A stretch of 64,000 nucleotides of DNA, taken from Melanocharis versteri (Eukaryota > Chordata > Aves > Passeriformes > Melanocharitidae). The DNA lies in the NCBI GenBank assembly GCA_013397845.1, contig VZTG01001881.1, positions 420,257 to 484,256 on the forward strand. The letters are read 5' to 3'. The notes under the pieces were generated by a model. That model ran no database searches, had not been told where the DNA came from, and saw nothing but the letters and a program-made list of their open reading frames with translations. Positions 11,901 to 25,455 of this stretch are shown in pieces. The position numbers were made by a program, and so were the translations under genes. The first letter of the stretch is position 1. Every line of letters starts with the position of its first letter.

Positions 11901-13534
11901 ATCTTTTAGACAAGTGCCAACCAGCAAACACAAAACACCCCTATTTCTACAACACTAATTATGCCTCCCCCCCATCACAATGTGTAAAAGTTATTTGAGC
12001 AATGCAACTGGAAGACTTATCAACCATTTAATCTCATGGCTTTAATTTTAAAGTTTGCCTTGTGACAAGCTATGCCCATTAGGAGAGGACAGCTTAAGAA
12101 CATCCATGCAAATAAGGAAGCTGCTGGGTTTAATCTATAGCAGTACATACATCACCTTTGAGAGGACCTGGAAATTCAGCTAGTTGCAAATTACCACCCT
12201 AAATTCTTTCAAAACTCCTGCTCTAGGCTATAAGATAACCCAGGTCAGAGAGATACACAGGGAAAGCAGTCACAAAACTAAATTAACGGTGTCTGCAGAG
12301 GGCCTGGCAAGGGTGGACTTGGATGGAAGTCTTCAAACCCCCCCCAGCCCCTCCACAGCTTGGTCAACCGTAATTTTTGCCTGCATCCATCTTGGGAAGT
12401 GGTGAACACACACCTTCTTCCTGTGCCTTGGTGCCTCTCCAGGCTGGTGATTGTACAAACACAGACTCCTGAAGAAGTGATGTTTTGTTTCTAAGCTCTG
12501 CCTCAGGCCTGTCTATAAGCTGGTGCAGACAGTCCCAACTCACTCTGTTCACACTTCAAGTATGCCAGTCATGAGCCAGTTCTAGTTCGCATCAAAGACA
12601 CTTAATTTTTCAGAGTTGCACCTGAATAATCTGCTCAACTGAAATGCTTAAGATGCTGTACCTCAGAAGCTTCTTTAGCTTTGGTCTTCTTTGAAAGCAA
12701 CTGGGTGAAGGGAAACAGCACTTCTCATCTTGCATCTCCTCCTGCATCAACATGATATGAAGCCCAAGACAACAACTAAATGCTTCCTAACGCAGTACAG
12801 CAGCCCTCCCTTTCCTCTACTCTTACTGCAACCTCTTCAGTTTCCCTTCTTTAACGTCTAGTACTAGTACATGTCCAGGAACACCAGCTTATTTTAGCTG
12901 TCATCAAATCCTTTTCAAGTTGTTCTGAACAAACCAATCAACCACCACAGAGGCTTTTAAGAAAGATACAAGAACTGAACAAAATTTAACTGCAGGCAGG
13001 TGAAACCTGACCTAGATGCTTAAACTGACTCAGCAGGAATAAAACACACAGCAGAAATCTTTCTGCCTTTTTTTTGCAGGGGTACAAAGGTTCTTCAGCA
13101 CATATTTTTTAAATGCTGTACAGCCTGGAGGGGGAGTGCAGAGTCATCACATATTATTCCAGGCATTCAGTTTGAAGTACTGTTTCTGAAGTCTGTGTCT
13201 ATGCTCATCCACTGACTTTCTTACAGCACTGACTTCTAGCCTCAGTGCAACATTTTAAATCCATCCCTTTTCACTACCCACTCCTAGCCAGAACCAGATA
13301 TTATCTTTATACACACAATAATGAAAAGGAAAAGGCAATCTTAGAAGTATTTATGTTCTTCTAAAATCTCACCATGGTTCCCATAACATTTTTTACTTTA
13401 TATACCACAGGAGTATTTTGCAGAAACACTGGTTGGGTTTTGAACACCTAATATACAAAGTGATTTTGCTTCTGCACTCATAACATATTTTGTCAAGTTT
13501 ACAGGAATTGTAATACGTATAACTGAATTAAGTT
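8971..13534 (-). other. MTUS1: MTUS1 intron segment, no gene recognised
   Basis: This is non-repetitive intronic sequence. The minus frame at 11329-11072 (85 codons, opening on TTG rather than ATG) has a protein-like composition (LSEEDTKHIDCILDRINIF) but no start, splice support or family match. Several overlapping short frames at 9570-10520 have no recognisable content. Confidence 0.6.
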
Positions 13535-13680
13535 TTCACAGTTTAGTTGGTTAGAGCATGGTTCTAACGATGCCAAGGTTGTGGGTTCAATCCCTGTATG
13601 GTCATTCACTTGGGAGATGCACTCAATGACCCTTGTGGGTTCTTTCCACCTCAGAATATGCTGCATGATTCTGTGTGATC
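13535..13680 (+). mobile_element. tRNA-Ile-derived SINE with CR1-like tail (TguSINE1 type)
   Basis: The head reads TTGGTTAGAGCATGG, then TAACGATGCCAAGG, then GGTTCAATCC (13584-13593). This follows tRNA-Ile(AAT) from the D arm to the T arm, with a perfect RNA polymerase III box B. The 5' end and anticodon region have decayed. After the tRNA part comes a short linker and a CR1-like 3' end containing GACCCTTGTGGGTTCTTTCC and ending ATGATTCTGTG. A tRNA-Ile head joined to a CR1 tail is the structure of songbird TguSINE1 elements, which CR1 machinery mobilises. No target-site duplication was seen. The exact left edge is uncertain by about 10 bases. Confidence 0.8.
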
Positions 13681-16600
13681 TAGCTAGTGAATATCAAGTG
13701 TGAATATGAGTCACACATCTACTATAAAGATAAAATTATTAATAAGCCCACCATACATTCAGAGATGACCACAAACAAAAGAAACAAATTTGGAATGCAA
13801 TACAATTTACAGAAAACAATTCTAACATCCACCAGATAAACCACCAGTGCACCAGGGTTGTCCTGATTATTTTCCAAATAACCAAGGGTGATACTGATGC
13901 TTGAGGTTTTTTTTTTAGCTTGTTCTGAACCAGGACAAAGCCAAACACATATTAGTGCTACATACCACTGTCTGGGGGAAAAGAAAAGAAAGATGACAGA
14001 ACTAGTTTATTTTACTAGAAAGCCTAGAGTATGGGTGTTTTCATGTAAGAGGGATTGACCATATCTACAATAATGAAACTACTACGTCCACCTTAAAAAA
14101 AACCCCACTGTCATCCATTTTTAATGACAAAGAAGACAACAAGATGGAAAGTAATTGCATGAGGATATTACGGTGCGCTGATGCTTTGGCCAATGAGGAC
14201 TGAATTAAAGAGCGAACTATATCTCAGTCTATTATCCTCAGTTTAGGTATCTGAATTCTGCTACATCAGTTCATCATATACACTACAGGCAACCTTAAAT
14301 CTTTGAATTCCCTAACTTTACAATATACAATATACTGGAAGCTATACTTATTTTACATACGGGGTTTATGTTTCAGTAAGTTTCTAGTTCAGGTATTTCT
14401 CTGAGTAGGAAAAGAAATATGTGAAGCAGTTTTCCTTTTTCTTAAAGTTGCAGCTGTGCCTTGTCATCCATGAAGTACACAACTTCCCAAAAAAACAAGC
14501 ACGGAGTGATGTTGAGGACTGGTGTCTCTCGCTTCTATTCCTATTTCCTCCGAGTCTGTTCTCTCCCTAACTCCTTACAAAAAGGTGCTCCTTACTGTCT
14601 AGTGCCCTCTACTGCTCCATCACAAGTACAGGATATGGCACATTTTTGCCCTTCGTTCTGCAGCCTCTGTCTATAAAATCAGGACCCAGAGTCACTGGGG
14701 ACAGGGAAGCACACCATGATTAGTTCATACCATTGGCAAACCCTTCCCAGGTGCAATGAATTGCCTCCCCAGTACAAATCCTGATCCCTTTGTTTCTCCA
14801 TATCCCTCTTGGATACATTCAGTGTGCGCATAATGTTACAGAAAGATCAGTACCAGACGTGTGGAAAACCCTCACACACCACCCAAGAGCAGAATGATGT
14901 CAACACAGCCCTCTTCCTGTTCAAGACTCTGTGAAGATCCCAGCTCTCCCACATTACCACGGGTGAAATGGCTGAAACACAGCCAGAAAGGAGGAAGCCA
15001 TTTAAGCTGCAACGCTTGAATGCATTCCTTCTTTAATACTGCAGTCCACCCGCCCATGCTCAACATCAGGAATACAGGGCTGGAAGAAGCCTCCAGAAGC
15101 CATTTACATCAGTCCTTGTTGAAGCAAGGTAAACACTACGTACATACAAAAGGCATTTCATCAGACTGCTCAACTGCTGTAAGTCTTACCACAAAACACC
15201 CTGATGCATTTTTTTCATTATACATTTTTTTCCACATGAAACCCAACCTGATTCCACATAGATTAGGTCACTGACTTTAGCCTCTCTTCTTGTCACATTC
15301 CTCACAGATACTAACAGCCTAGCAGAGTTTTCTCTTCTGCTCTCACACATGCAGAGCAGTCTCCTATGTTCTGGAAAGTCAGATGTGAGAAGCTTAACTA
15401 TTTTACAACTACTTTTTAAGATGCTTCCTACCAAAAGAGCTGGCAAGCATCATAAGTTATGCTAGGGATAAACACAAAGCAACTGGGAGAGATGCTGTTA
15501 CTTACAAATACAAGTAAGAGAAGTTCACAGACTTAATTTTTGGCATCACAAATTAAATCTATATCTACATACAAAACTTGGCTTCAACAAGCCAAGAAAG
15601 GACTAGGAAGAACTCCAAAGAGGACTCTTATAGCATATACAACTAAGATTTTAAGTTTGCAAACTACTTTCTGCTGATGTACTATAGACATCTACTTTGT
15701 TGCAGTAAAGGCAGAAAAAACCCAACAAACCAATCAACCCAGAACAAATTTGGAATTTTGACCGAATCACTGAACTTCATTGCATCATTTGTGCCTGCTT
15801 CTAATTCAACATGGTAATTCTTTCTTCAAAACCAACGTATTAGTTAACAGTCAGAACATATATTAGCTCAGACTAATGTTAGATTCAAGAATTTGATTTT
15901 TTTTTTTCTCAGCTACTCAAAGTCCTTCAGAGAAGAGTATATGTAAGGCTTGGTAATTTGCAAGGAACTATAATCTTCCCTTGAAAACAACTGTACAAAA
16001 AAGAGACTTGGAAAATACAGTTTTGACCACAAGACTAGCACATTAATATGCAACATTTTTTCTTGTGCAGTATCTGCAGCTATCTTGGATAGAGGGGACA
16101 GAATGGCTTTTAGGTTGAACTCAGAAGCTATTTATTTAATCACACTAGTGTGAGCTGATGTTATATGACTCTAACAAATGTCACTGACTTAACTATGGCA
16201 CTGAAATCCTGCCTAAAGGATATTATGGAAGAAAAAGTAGGGCAGACAGTGGGAATTTAAAGAGCCTCCAGAGCCTTGCCTGTGTTTTGCATTATTGCCT
16301 TTGTGCCAAAAGTGTTCCTGAAGCTGAAACACATCTTCCTGTGTTTATGAAACTCTACAGCCATCAGATTATCATCAAGTTCACTCGTAATGTTCTTTAA
16401 GAAGAAAGGAGATAGCACTTCTAAGCACGTAGGAAGCACTATAATCAGTGCTAAGTTATCCAATATAAGCATACCTTATCTACCGGAAGATCACTAAGAG
16501 GTTCAATTCCAACATTTTCCTCATAAAATTGATGGCCGCAGTTTGCAATTTCAAGTTACAAAAGGCATCCAAATTCTCTTTTTTGGTACATACAGATTCA

Positions 16601-19600
16601 CTTTGTAAGTGAAGTCACAAATTTCTGAGCATAAAATAGAGTATAAACCAATTCAGAGACAAACCTAGTACATTAATTTTTTCCATGGATTAAAAAAAAA
16701 TAATAATCAGTGATGATATAGGCATGATTAAATTTATAGGCTGGAAATGAACTAAGAAAAGTGACATTAACAGTAACTGTTCAACTTCCCAAATCCCTTC
16801 AAGAATCAGTCCTAGCACTCTAAGGGGCTATGCAAAAGAAAACACTGATGCAGTGGTTTCAACATTGTTGACTATGGTATCACTCAATGACTTTGCTCCA
16901 GTCATCATCTTGATTGGTTTTAATCACAGCCCAAAATGGCAACCCAGCAGGCTGCTCCTCCCCAGCTACACTGACTTCATTTGAGGAGTTCAGGACCAGT
17001 CCCAGACTTGGCGTCCTCCCACGACTAACAAATAACCAAGCAATTACTTTACAAAAAGAGGTAATCTGTGCCACCATTTCACTCGACAGGGCAGAGACAT
17101 GCCATTACCCTCTCGGCAGATAACTACCTTGGCATGGCAAGATCACCTAACGGAAGTTGCAATAAACTTTTCTGTATCTAAGTAAAGAATTACGTATTTC
17201 TACATTGTTTCACTGCTCAGTTAAGACTCTGAGTTACTCTAGATCAGTACTGATTTTCTAAAGCACTAGAAATGTTTTTTGCACATAATCACCAGCACTG
17301 GGCTGGTTCACACAAGTGAAAGTTGTTTCTCTAATTTAAAGTTTAAGCACTTGTGCTTTTCATCCTTTTGATTACACATATCAGCACAATTAACATTAAG
17401 TCCCTGAAGAATGAAAGAAAATTTAAACTATCAAAATTAAACTCACAACTTTAGGAAAATGTATTTAAGGAGACAGCAGCATAGCACGTTTTAAGGAATA
17501 CCAATATAGATGAACATGTGTCTAAAACTAAACTTGAAATGGTACTTTAAAGCTACCCTAGCAATGAAAAACTATTTGCTGGTCAACAGAATAGAACAGC
17601 ATCTTAATAGAAGCACTTCAGTTGCTGCTGGTTAAAATCATCCATGTGAACTCAATCTTCCACGCTCCACTGCAAGTTCAAGACAGAAAATATCGCATCT
17701 CAAGTGCCTCATACCAGCTCTAAGCGCTGCTGGAACTCCACATTTTCAAAAGACATACAAAATGCACTTATATAAACCTTGGCAGCCACCACATCAAGGA
17801 CCTATTTGTGTATTTCCTGTCATGTTAAGCAGTTTTCCTACTATTAAACAGCAAAGACATCTCCCCAGGGACATGCCTAGAACATTGCACACCATTGTTT
17901 CAGGAACGGCATAAGTGCAACCTATCGGAGCCTATCTGAAAACATCTTGCCAAGCTGAAAACAAAACAGAGAACAGGGCAGCATCCAGCACTTTCATTAG
18001 CTAAAAGTGTGTCTCCACCCTTTGAAAGGCACAAAGTCCTTCTGCTGCTTGCTGAGCAGTTAAGGGACTTCTCTTTCCAGCCACTCATAACCAAACTGCA
18101 CAACTGAAGACCATCTTGGCAAATGCTGCCCAACAGCTACCAGTGCTCCCCTCGAGGAGGGACTGCTTCTCATGCCTGCTGTGGACACCAAGCAGCTCCT
18201 GTGGAGAAGGTTTAAAACATTCAGCATATCATTCCTTGCCCTTCATGTCCCCCCGAGTCTCTTCTGTTCAAGCTAACAAACTACAAAGATGGCAGACAGA
18301 TTTTTGCTTAACTGGGTGATGGGCTGGGAGGGAGGGAGGGAGAGAGGGGAAGAAGACTACAGAAATTTTCTTGCAGAGCTGATACCTCAGGTAACTGTGG
18401 TGTTCACTGGGCTATACCCATAACTCCACACAAGGACAAAAACCCATATGTGAGGTTAATCCTTGAGAAAAATCTCCAAATATGAACACCTTTACTTGTG
18501 CCACTAACAAAGACAGCAAGAAAAATATTCACTGCACATTACATAGACATCTTGCTTTCCTTGACCTTAAATCCTAATGGAGGTCCCTTCTGATATGAAG
18601 AAATACAGGTTTAATAGGGTTATGCTACTCATTACATATGAGGACCTTTTATCTTTTTAACTGGCAAAATGTCTTAACTTGATAAGTGAGTTAAGCAGGT
18701 GGCAGATTGTACAGTAATATTTGTGGAAATAAGCATGCCATATTCTATTCGTTACAAAACACAGCCATGTTTATGGCTAAGAAAAGCAAATATTTTCTAG
18801 TCTTCTATTTTATTTGGAGTAGAATAAATTGCGATTGGCTTTATAAGAAAGTTCACTTATTCTTTTGCAGAAAACTTTTCCAATATTCCTGTTTCACCTC
18901 TTAAAATATCTGAAAAGGCTTAGCACAAAGTCTATTCTTGTAATAAATACAAACATGACTTTTTTAATAATTTAGATGCTTCCGATGTAAGCAGTATCTG
19001 AGAGTCTAACATCATTATTACGGAAGTTAAGCAATTAATGAGTACCATTTGTAATACTGTGACTTTTCTACTGAAGGACTGCTAGTTCTCTTTGAGAAAA
19101 GGATGAGCTTTCATTAAAAGAATTTCACCACAGATGTTCCCAGCCGTTCTATTTCCTGCTAACTAGAAGTATTTCCATAACATCACATACAAACTGTTTA
19201 CACAAGGATCCTGAGGAAGATCTTTTACTTGTTATAAGTGTACAAGCAACACACTCTCAAGACAAGAAGTAGCAAATATAAATTTAACAGGAGCTGGAAA
19301 CAGGACCCCAGGCTATTAATGCCCTTGCTACAACTACTAGACATCAGTAAAGATAATACCAATCAAAGGTTCATAAATAGCAACTGTAAAGCAACATCAT
19401 GTCTAGATACAACTCCTTGTTATTTAAGGTGAGTTATTTCCACATTTGAGTATCTGGACAACTAAATTAAATGGGATTTTTTTTATTTTTTTACACTATT
19501 TAAAGATGTAAGTTACACTGCCAATACATTCATTTTTCAGAAGATCAAGTGCTATTTTGTTGTCCCAGTAGGAGAGAGAACAGAAATAATACTCCATGAC

Positions 19601-22600
19601 CTGTTGGTGGACATGGTTAGAAAGGTGCTGGTGATACCACTAACTTTTTTGGTTGTTAACAGTAACAACTTTTAACTTATTACTGTTTAACTGTAACAAC
19701 ACTATTCCAGCTACACCACTAGCCAGCTTGACCAGTGCAGCCTTCACAGAATTTTTTTTTAGAAGACAAGCCAGGAGAGATAGATTCTGCCTGCAAATAA
19801 TTTTCCAAATAAATTAGGTTTTGGCATGATATAAGGTGAGACAGTCAAAGAGCTGTTTGAAACAACGCAACTTCCCTAAAGACATAAAATCCATCACCTT
19901 TGGACCCAGGTTATTCCTATGCATTGCAATACTGAGATATTATAATTTTTTTAAAATAATAAAAACAGTAGAGATGCTGCTTCACTATGTGACACCAAAT
20001 TAATAGCAAATCTCTATAAACAGAAATCACCACTTCTTGCCATTCACGGCAGTGAGAGTGGTAAGTGTGGTCCCAATCGACACATTACTTAACATACAAA
20101 GAAATTCACAAGAGATGGAAGAAACTCTATTCTTCACGCATCAGAGCTTTCTGTGCCAGCAAAGAAAGAAGGGTAACACAAGACAGTGAGACAATTGGCT
20201 GCAAACAGTCAAAATATTGCATTCTACCACTGAAATTTCATGGTATGTTCCTCAAAAAAAAAAAAAGCTATTGCTGTATGTTTCAGAAAGTTCAGATTAG
20301 AAGGGCCGATTAAGTAGTAATACTTCATTTGTCTGAATGCTGTAAGTCATTTCTACTATGGTAACAGATTCATTTGCACAAAACTGGAAGAGGCAGATTT
20401 TAGAAGTTTAAGCCTTGTTTTACCACCCTGAAAATCCCCTGAAGTAATCTAAAAGCTATTCAAGTTTTTAAGTGTAAGTGTAGCTGCCTGTCATTTTCAA
20501 ACCCTAACCTACTTCAAAGCCATAGAACCTGCAGCCAGACCCTTTTCACTTATTAGATATGCCAAGTGGGAAAAAATGCACACTTAGAATACACAGTGGT
20601 ATTAGCAGAGATTATTTGTTACGTCTTTTATATTTACTCTACAATTAACTTTTCTTCTGTGAAGTTGAGCTTGAAGCAACAATTCTATTTATTTCATATT
20701 GACAAATACTTGAGGCATCCTTCGCATATAATTAATCCCTTCAAGTGAAGGAATAACAAAATCCAACATCACTTGCTACAGTGGAGTAGAATCCAAGTTG
20801 CCATGCATCTGCTTTTCAGCAGCACACCAGCTGCTCTTTCTCCAGATTTTTTGGGGCAAAACTCCCAATTTCAATTCATTTTCATACTTCATCAAATATC
20901 TGCACAGGTTAAGTGTTAACATCACATAGAAGCTACTCTGTTTTGACTCTGGCATGGTTTTTGTTGGGTTGGGGGATTTCTTATGTTGTTTGGGGGGGTT
21001 TTTTGGGTTGGTTTGGCAGATCATTTCTGCTACCGAGGCTTCCTTTGAAAACACTAGTGCTATCTTCATTTCATAGCTACCATAAACACATCCATTGGAT
21101 GAGACTTGTGCAGAGTACAAACTGTACCTACAAACCCCAAAACACAGAGCCGTGACACCTGAAAATAAGAATCTCCATTTAGCTATCATGTACATGCTTA
21201 CTGAAGCTATGACCTACTAAGACTGAAATCAGGCACATCAGGCAGGTCATTTAGTACCCAGTCTTGAATAGATTAAGTCAGAGGCAGAATCTCATTGACT
21301 TAAACAGGAACATGATTAAATTCAAAATCCCGCATGACGAATGGTTTCCAGCTATTCAACTTCTTTTGCTCAGAACAGATAAGCTGGCTTTACTTCTGAA
21401 CTATTTTTTTCCTTGGTGGGTGACACAAATATTTAACATACTTGTCCTGTATAAAATCTCTCCAGCAGACTTCTAGATTTAGAACCCTTAAGAAGGTTCA
21501 GTGTGTTGGGTGTTTTTCTATGGTGCTGTATTAAACTATAGTGTCCGACATTAACAAGTACTTCACTTATTCTTCAGGGGGATGGAAAAAAAGCCATATG
21601 AACAGTTAAGCAATTCGTGACACCCCAGGCTTTCAGAATCCTTTTTTAAGAACCCTGCTTTGCAATGCACAGAAGTAATTTTATAGTTCCCAATGCGATC
21701 TGAAGAACAACTTTGGGAAGAAGTAATTGAAAAAGGATGTCAGCTGCTCAAATAAACATATCTATGATGTTTGCTTGTTATTAGCAAGGAAGTTTTTGAA
21801 ACCGGTATTGCTGAAAAGACATGTTTAGTAAGCAATGGAAATCACCAGCAAGACAAAAGCACCAAGTACAGTTTGCCTAAGGGAAGGAAAGATAGAGGAA
21901 AAGCAGCAAGAAGGGCTGAATGAAAACATTTTGAGACAAAACAGTATACAAATACTGACAAATTCTCAACAAAAAGCACAAGAGCTTTGACCTCAATTTA
22001 CAAAGCTAGTTTCTTGTCTGGACTTTTATCTTTATACAAGAGAAAACATAAGCAACTCAAAACTACTGTTTTGAATCATTCATAAAAGAATGCCTTTCTC
22101 TCACAGTTTATACAGCACTGATGATCTACAGAGAGATGATGATTTACTCTGTCACACCACTGATGCATAAAGAACGTAAGAGCACTTCAATCACTCTGGT
22201 AAAAATCCTAAATGGCTCAATAAAGGAAGCAAATATAATATTTCATCACTGAAAGACAATGGCTCCCACTCTTCTCTGCCATGTTTATGCAATTCTGAAG
22301 TGTTCACATTTTTGCAGTTACTTGCTACAAGTAAGTTTTATACGTCACAGGATGGTAAAATAAATGACCTCCTGAAGGTTTAAGGATTTTGTTTTGCTGA
22401 AGAGGGCACCCATTATATACAGCTAACAATGCAGGTGTAGTATACTTCCAGTTGCTGAGAAAAAACAATACTTTGATGTCTGCCTGCATTTTAGGAGAGA
22501 GAAGAAACTTCTGGATATCTTGACCTTGAAGCAGTGTAGAGCACACAGTCATGGAAGTAAGTCAGACACAAGGCAACAAGCTGAAAGACCTTAAAAAACA

Positions 22601-25334
22601 CTTTAAATATTACAGTAAATTTCACCTGGATTTATTCCATTCCTAGGGAAAAACAAATCCGATTTTATTTGGCTTCTCCTGAATAGACTGCCTGCTTATG
22701 CTGTAACATCTGAATTAGTCGAGGCACTTTGACACCTCCACATGTACGAGAATGCAAGTAGTGCAAAGACATCCAGCCCAAGGATCCATTTAAGCCTAAG
22801 TGCAACAACAAACCTAGAATAACGCCACACCAGTATAAACAACTGTGTGTCCCCCATGCTCCATGTGAAGAAACTACATCAGGCTGCTGTGAAGTACCCT
22901 CAAATCAGAATGAAAGCCCAAGAATGAGTTCTATCCTGTTCCTCCCAACAGTGCTCACATTCTAACTTCACCAAATTATTGCACCGCAATTGTCAGGCAG
23001 GATATGGCAACAGAAGAAACCAACCCGACCTCTGTTCTGGATTAATTCAAAACTCTACCTTTCAACAATTGCCGTATCTCAAGGACGGTCTACAGTCATA
23101 AAGGCAGCTGATCCATGCTATGATCAAAGGGAGCAAAGAATGAAATCCATGATAACGCTGATTAGAAGTGCAATCTACATCAAAACCAGAACTCAGTGAT
23201 GTTTATATAACACTCATACATATTCATGTTCCTACATGGACCCTGAAATTTCTTCTTGCAATTACCCCTTCCCTTATTTATTGACACACTCCCTACTGCT
23301 TATTGTGCCTATTGCTTATGTGGCCTTGGAAAAAAGCCACATGTCATTTTTAACAAATCAAACCACTTCAAGAAAAGACAGTCATATTGGTGCTGCAAAA
23401 CTAAATATGGCTCCTCCTGGCATTTAACAACAACAAAAACAACCTTTTATGGCTGTGATATACACTGTCATTGCCTGATGTACTGTTGCTGAGTTTTATG
23501 AACCTGAAATAATCACTAACAAGCTTCAATGCATTCCGCTGTTTCAAAAACCGCAGCATTATCCATACATACTTGCATTCTCCACTACAGAGTATGACCT
23601 GGTTTTCATATGTCCTACTTTTTTGGTATACTCAGCTCTAGCTAACCAATGGTCAGCTTTCTGTTAACATACTGACTTCCTACATGACATAGGACAGCAA
23701 AATAGAAGGGGGAAAGCAGGCAAAAACCTCTCAAAGCTTCAGTGCTGTACTGTTAGTCTGTACATACTGTACATAGAGAAAACACACAGAAGGTCTATTC
23801 AGCACTTCTTATTTAACGAAGGGCTGCTTAACTAGAACACAGGGCTTGTAATCTATTTTACATGTTGTATTTCACAGAGACACCCTTCAGGCAGGTTTTG
23901 CTTTCACATCCACTCAAATGAAATGAAACCACAAATTTATTCTTGTAATTGTAAAATTCTCTTGATACATGCACTGACATTTATTTTTCAAAATCAGACA
24001 AATTCCAGTAGCACTTAATGAACATTTGGAAGACTGAACGTTATCTCCCCTGGCCTTCTCTTTTAGGATTTTTCCTTCTGGAGCATGTTCACTTTATTTA
24101 TATAGTTAAATGCACAAAGACACTCTTTACATAGGAATTTTTGGCATCAAGGTATTTAAATCCTAGTTTAAAGCCAACACAAGCAACCTGTAAACAAAAG
24201 CCTATATTGTACAGCTGGACAGTTGGCCCGTATTATGTTCATAAATGAATTTATTGTCCCTGAAGAATTCCGAAGCTGGATTTACTTTGGCAAAGATAAG
24301 AAATGACAAGGCAAATGGTTTAAGCTGCCATGTGAAAAGACAGGACAGTAAGGAAAGCTGACTGGTAGCACTCAACTCCAAGAAAATAAAAGCAGAAAGG
24401 GTGGTATTCCAGTAAGAGAGGAAATTCCTGAGTGAAGAGTTTCTGCAAAACTAGCTTATGCAACTGCTTGCTCCCCTCTAAGTAAAATGTAATAAAATTA
24501 CAAATAGTGCAGTGGAGAAAAATAATTATGTAACATGCAAGATGCTCTCGGTGTCTCTAGATGTCACATAGCTCAGCTCAAACAAAAAAAACAACTTCCA
24601 CCCCTCAGCCCCAAAATGACACACGTAAGTCCTGGAATAAAGCTCATCTTCCGTAAGCTTTATGTGCTTTGCCTGACACTGAAGATGAAAATCAGGTCAG
24701 ATTCAGCTCAGTATTTTGTCATTTTTTTGTTTGTTGTGTTTTGTGTGTGAGTATGAATTAAACACACACACACACTTGTCCCCAGCATCTCAAAACTTTG
24801 TACCATTTAGGTGTGTCTTGAAACAAGAGGCACAAGAGTTTGCTTGTTCCACATGCAAATAAGACTTATTTAGCACATGTGTGATAGCAGATATCTACAG
24901 GTAAGTATTCAAATATTTCCCACACACAGAAAGCCACACCATGACAGCCTGTATTCATTCCACTTCCCTCCCTGCTTCCCCCTTGCACCAAATCAAGATA
25001 CAGAAAAGACAGTATTCCCAGCAGATAGCCATTAAAATGATTAGATAAATATTTAATAGCACAGACTTCCTGATACTATTTTTGGACTTGTGTGAGGAAA
25101 GAGCAAATCCCAATTTGCATTTCATAAACAGAATAACCATCTTTCAAACAAGCAGCTCTGTACACATGCAGAGACTTAGAATATGAAACTACTTTGCTTA
25201 AAAGTCAGACTTCTGTCTGAAATTCAAAAACTTTTATGCCCAGTACAGTTATTTGCTAAAAATAAGATGCTGTTGAAGTAAACAAGATATTCACTCAATG
25301 CATGCTCTAATCATCATATTAAAAATACACAAAC
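13681..25334 (-). other. MTUS1: MTUS1 intron segment between SINE and ATIP1 exon
   Basis: This is unique AT-rich intronic sequence. It contains a G-run tract at 18321-18340, a G/T-rich patch around 20960-21015 and a short CA microsatellite at about 24762-24775. Open frames such as 21195-20776 have no recognisable domain and no splice or start support. Confidence 0.65.
18321..18340 (+). other. G-quadruplex-type tract
   Basis: Five runs of three G are separated by one- or two-base loops (GGGCTGGGAGGGAGGGAGGG) and followed by a G/A-rich stretch to about 18350. The pattern meets the usual G4 rule on the plus strand. The pre-mRNA of MTUS1 would carry the C-rich complement, so any effect would be on DNA or on an antisense RNA. 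Confidence 0.6.
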
Positions 25335-25455
25335 CTGTATGAAATATAACAGTGCTTTTCTTGTAGCCAGAAGGTAGACGAATGTTTCGAAGCAACCCCT
25401 TTGCTGTCAGCCTTATGCGCATGTTGGATAAGGAAAATTTCGGGGACCATAACAT
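25335..25455 (-). CDS. MTUS1: MTUS1 alternative first coding exon (ATIP1 isoform)
   Basis: This frame codes for the 40-residue N-terminus specific to the short ATIP1 isoform, which binds the AT2 receptor tail and restrains growth-factor receptor signalling. It reads MLWSPKFSLSNMRIRLTAKG and ends PSGYKKSTVIFHT. Mammalian ATIP1 has MLLSPKFSLSTIHIRLTAKG and the same length of 40 residues. The ATG is at 25455-25453 and the donor is G|GTTTGT at 25335/25334. The exon leaves one G, the phase required by the shared exon at 4530, where it makes FHT-V-DKGKQ just as mammals have FHT-V-EKSRQ. It lies in the 32-kb intron between the 48-nt exon and exon 6, so it is transcribed from an internal promoter or from an upstream untranslated exon. 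Confidence 0.95.

Noticed and set aside
13541..13600. Functional tRNA-Ile gene
   Set aside because: The acceptor stem and anticodon arm are degraded and a CR1-like tail follows, so this is a SINE head.
20776..21195. 139-codon minus-strand open frame
   Set aside because: Its middle is low-complexity Lys/Pro/Asn from a G/T-rich tract, and nothing supports coding.
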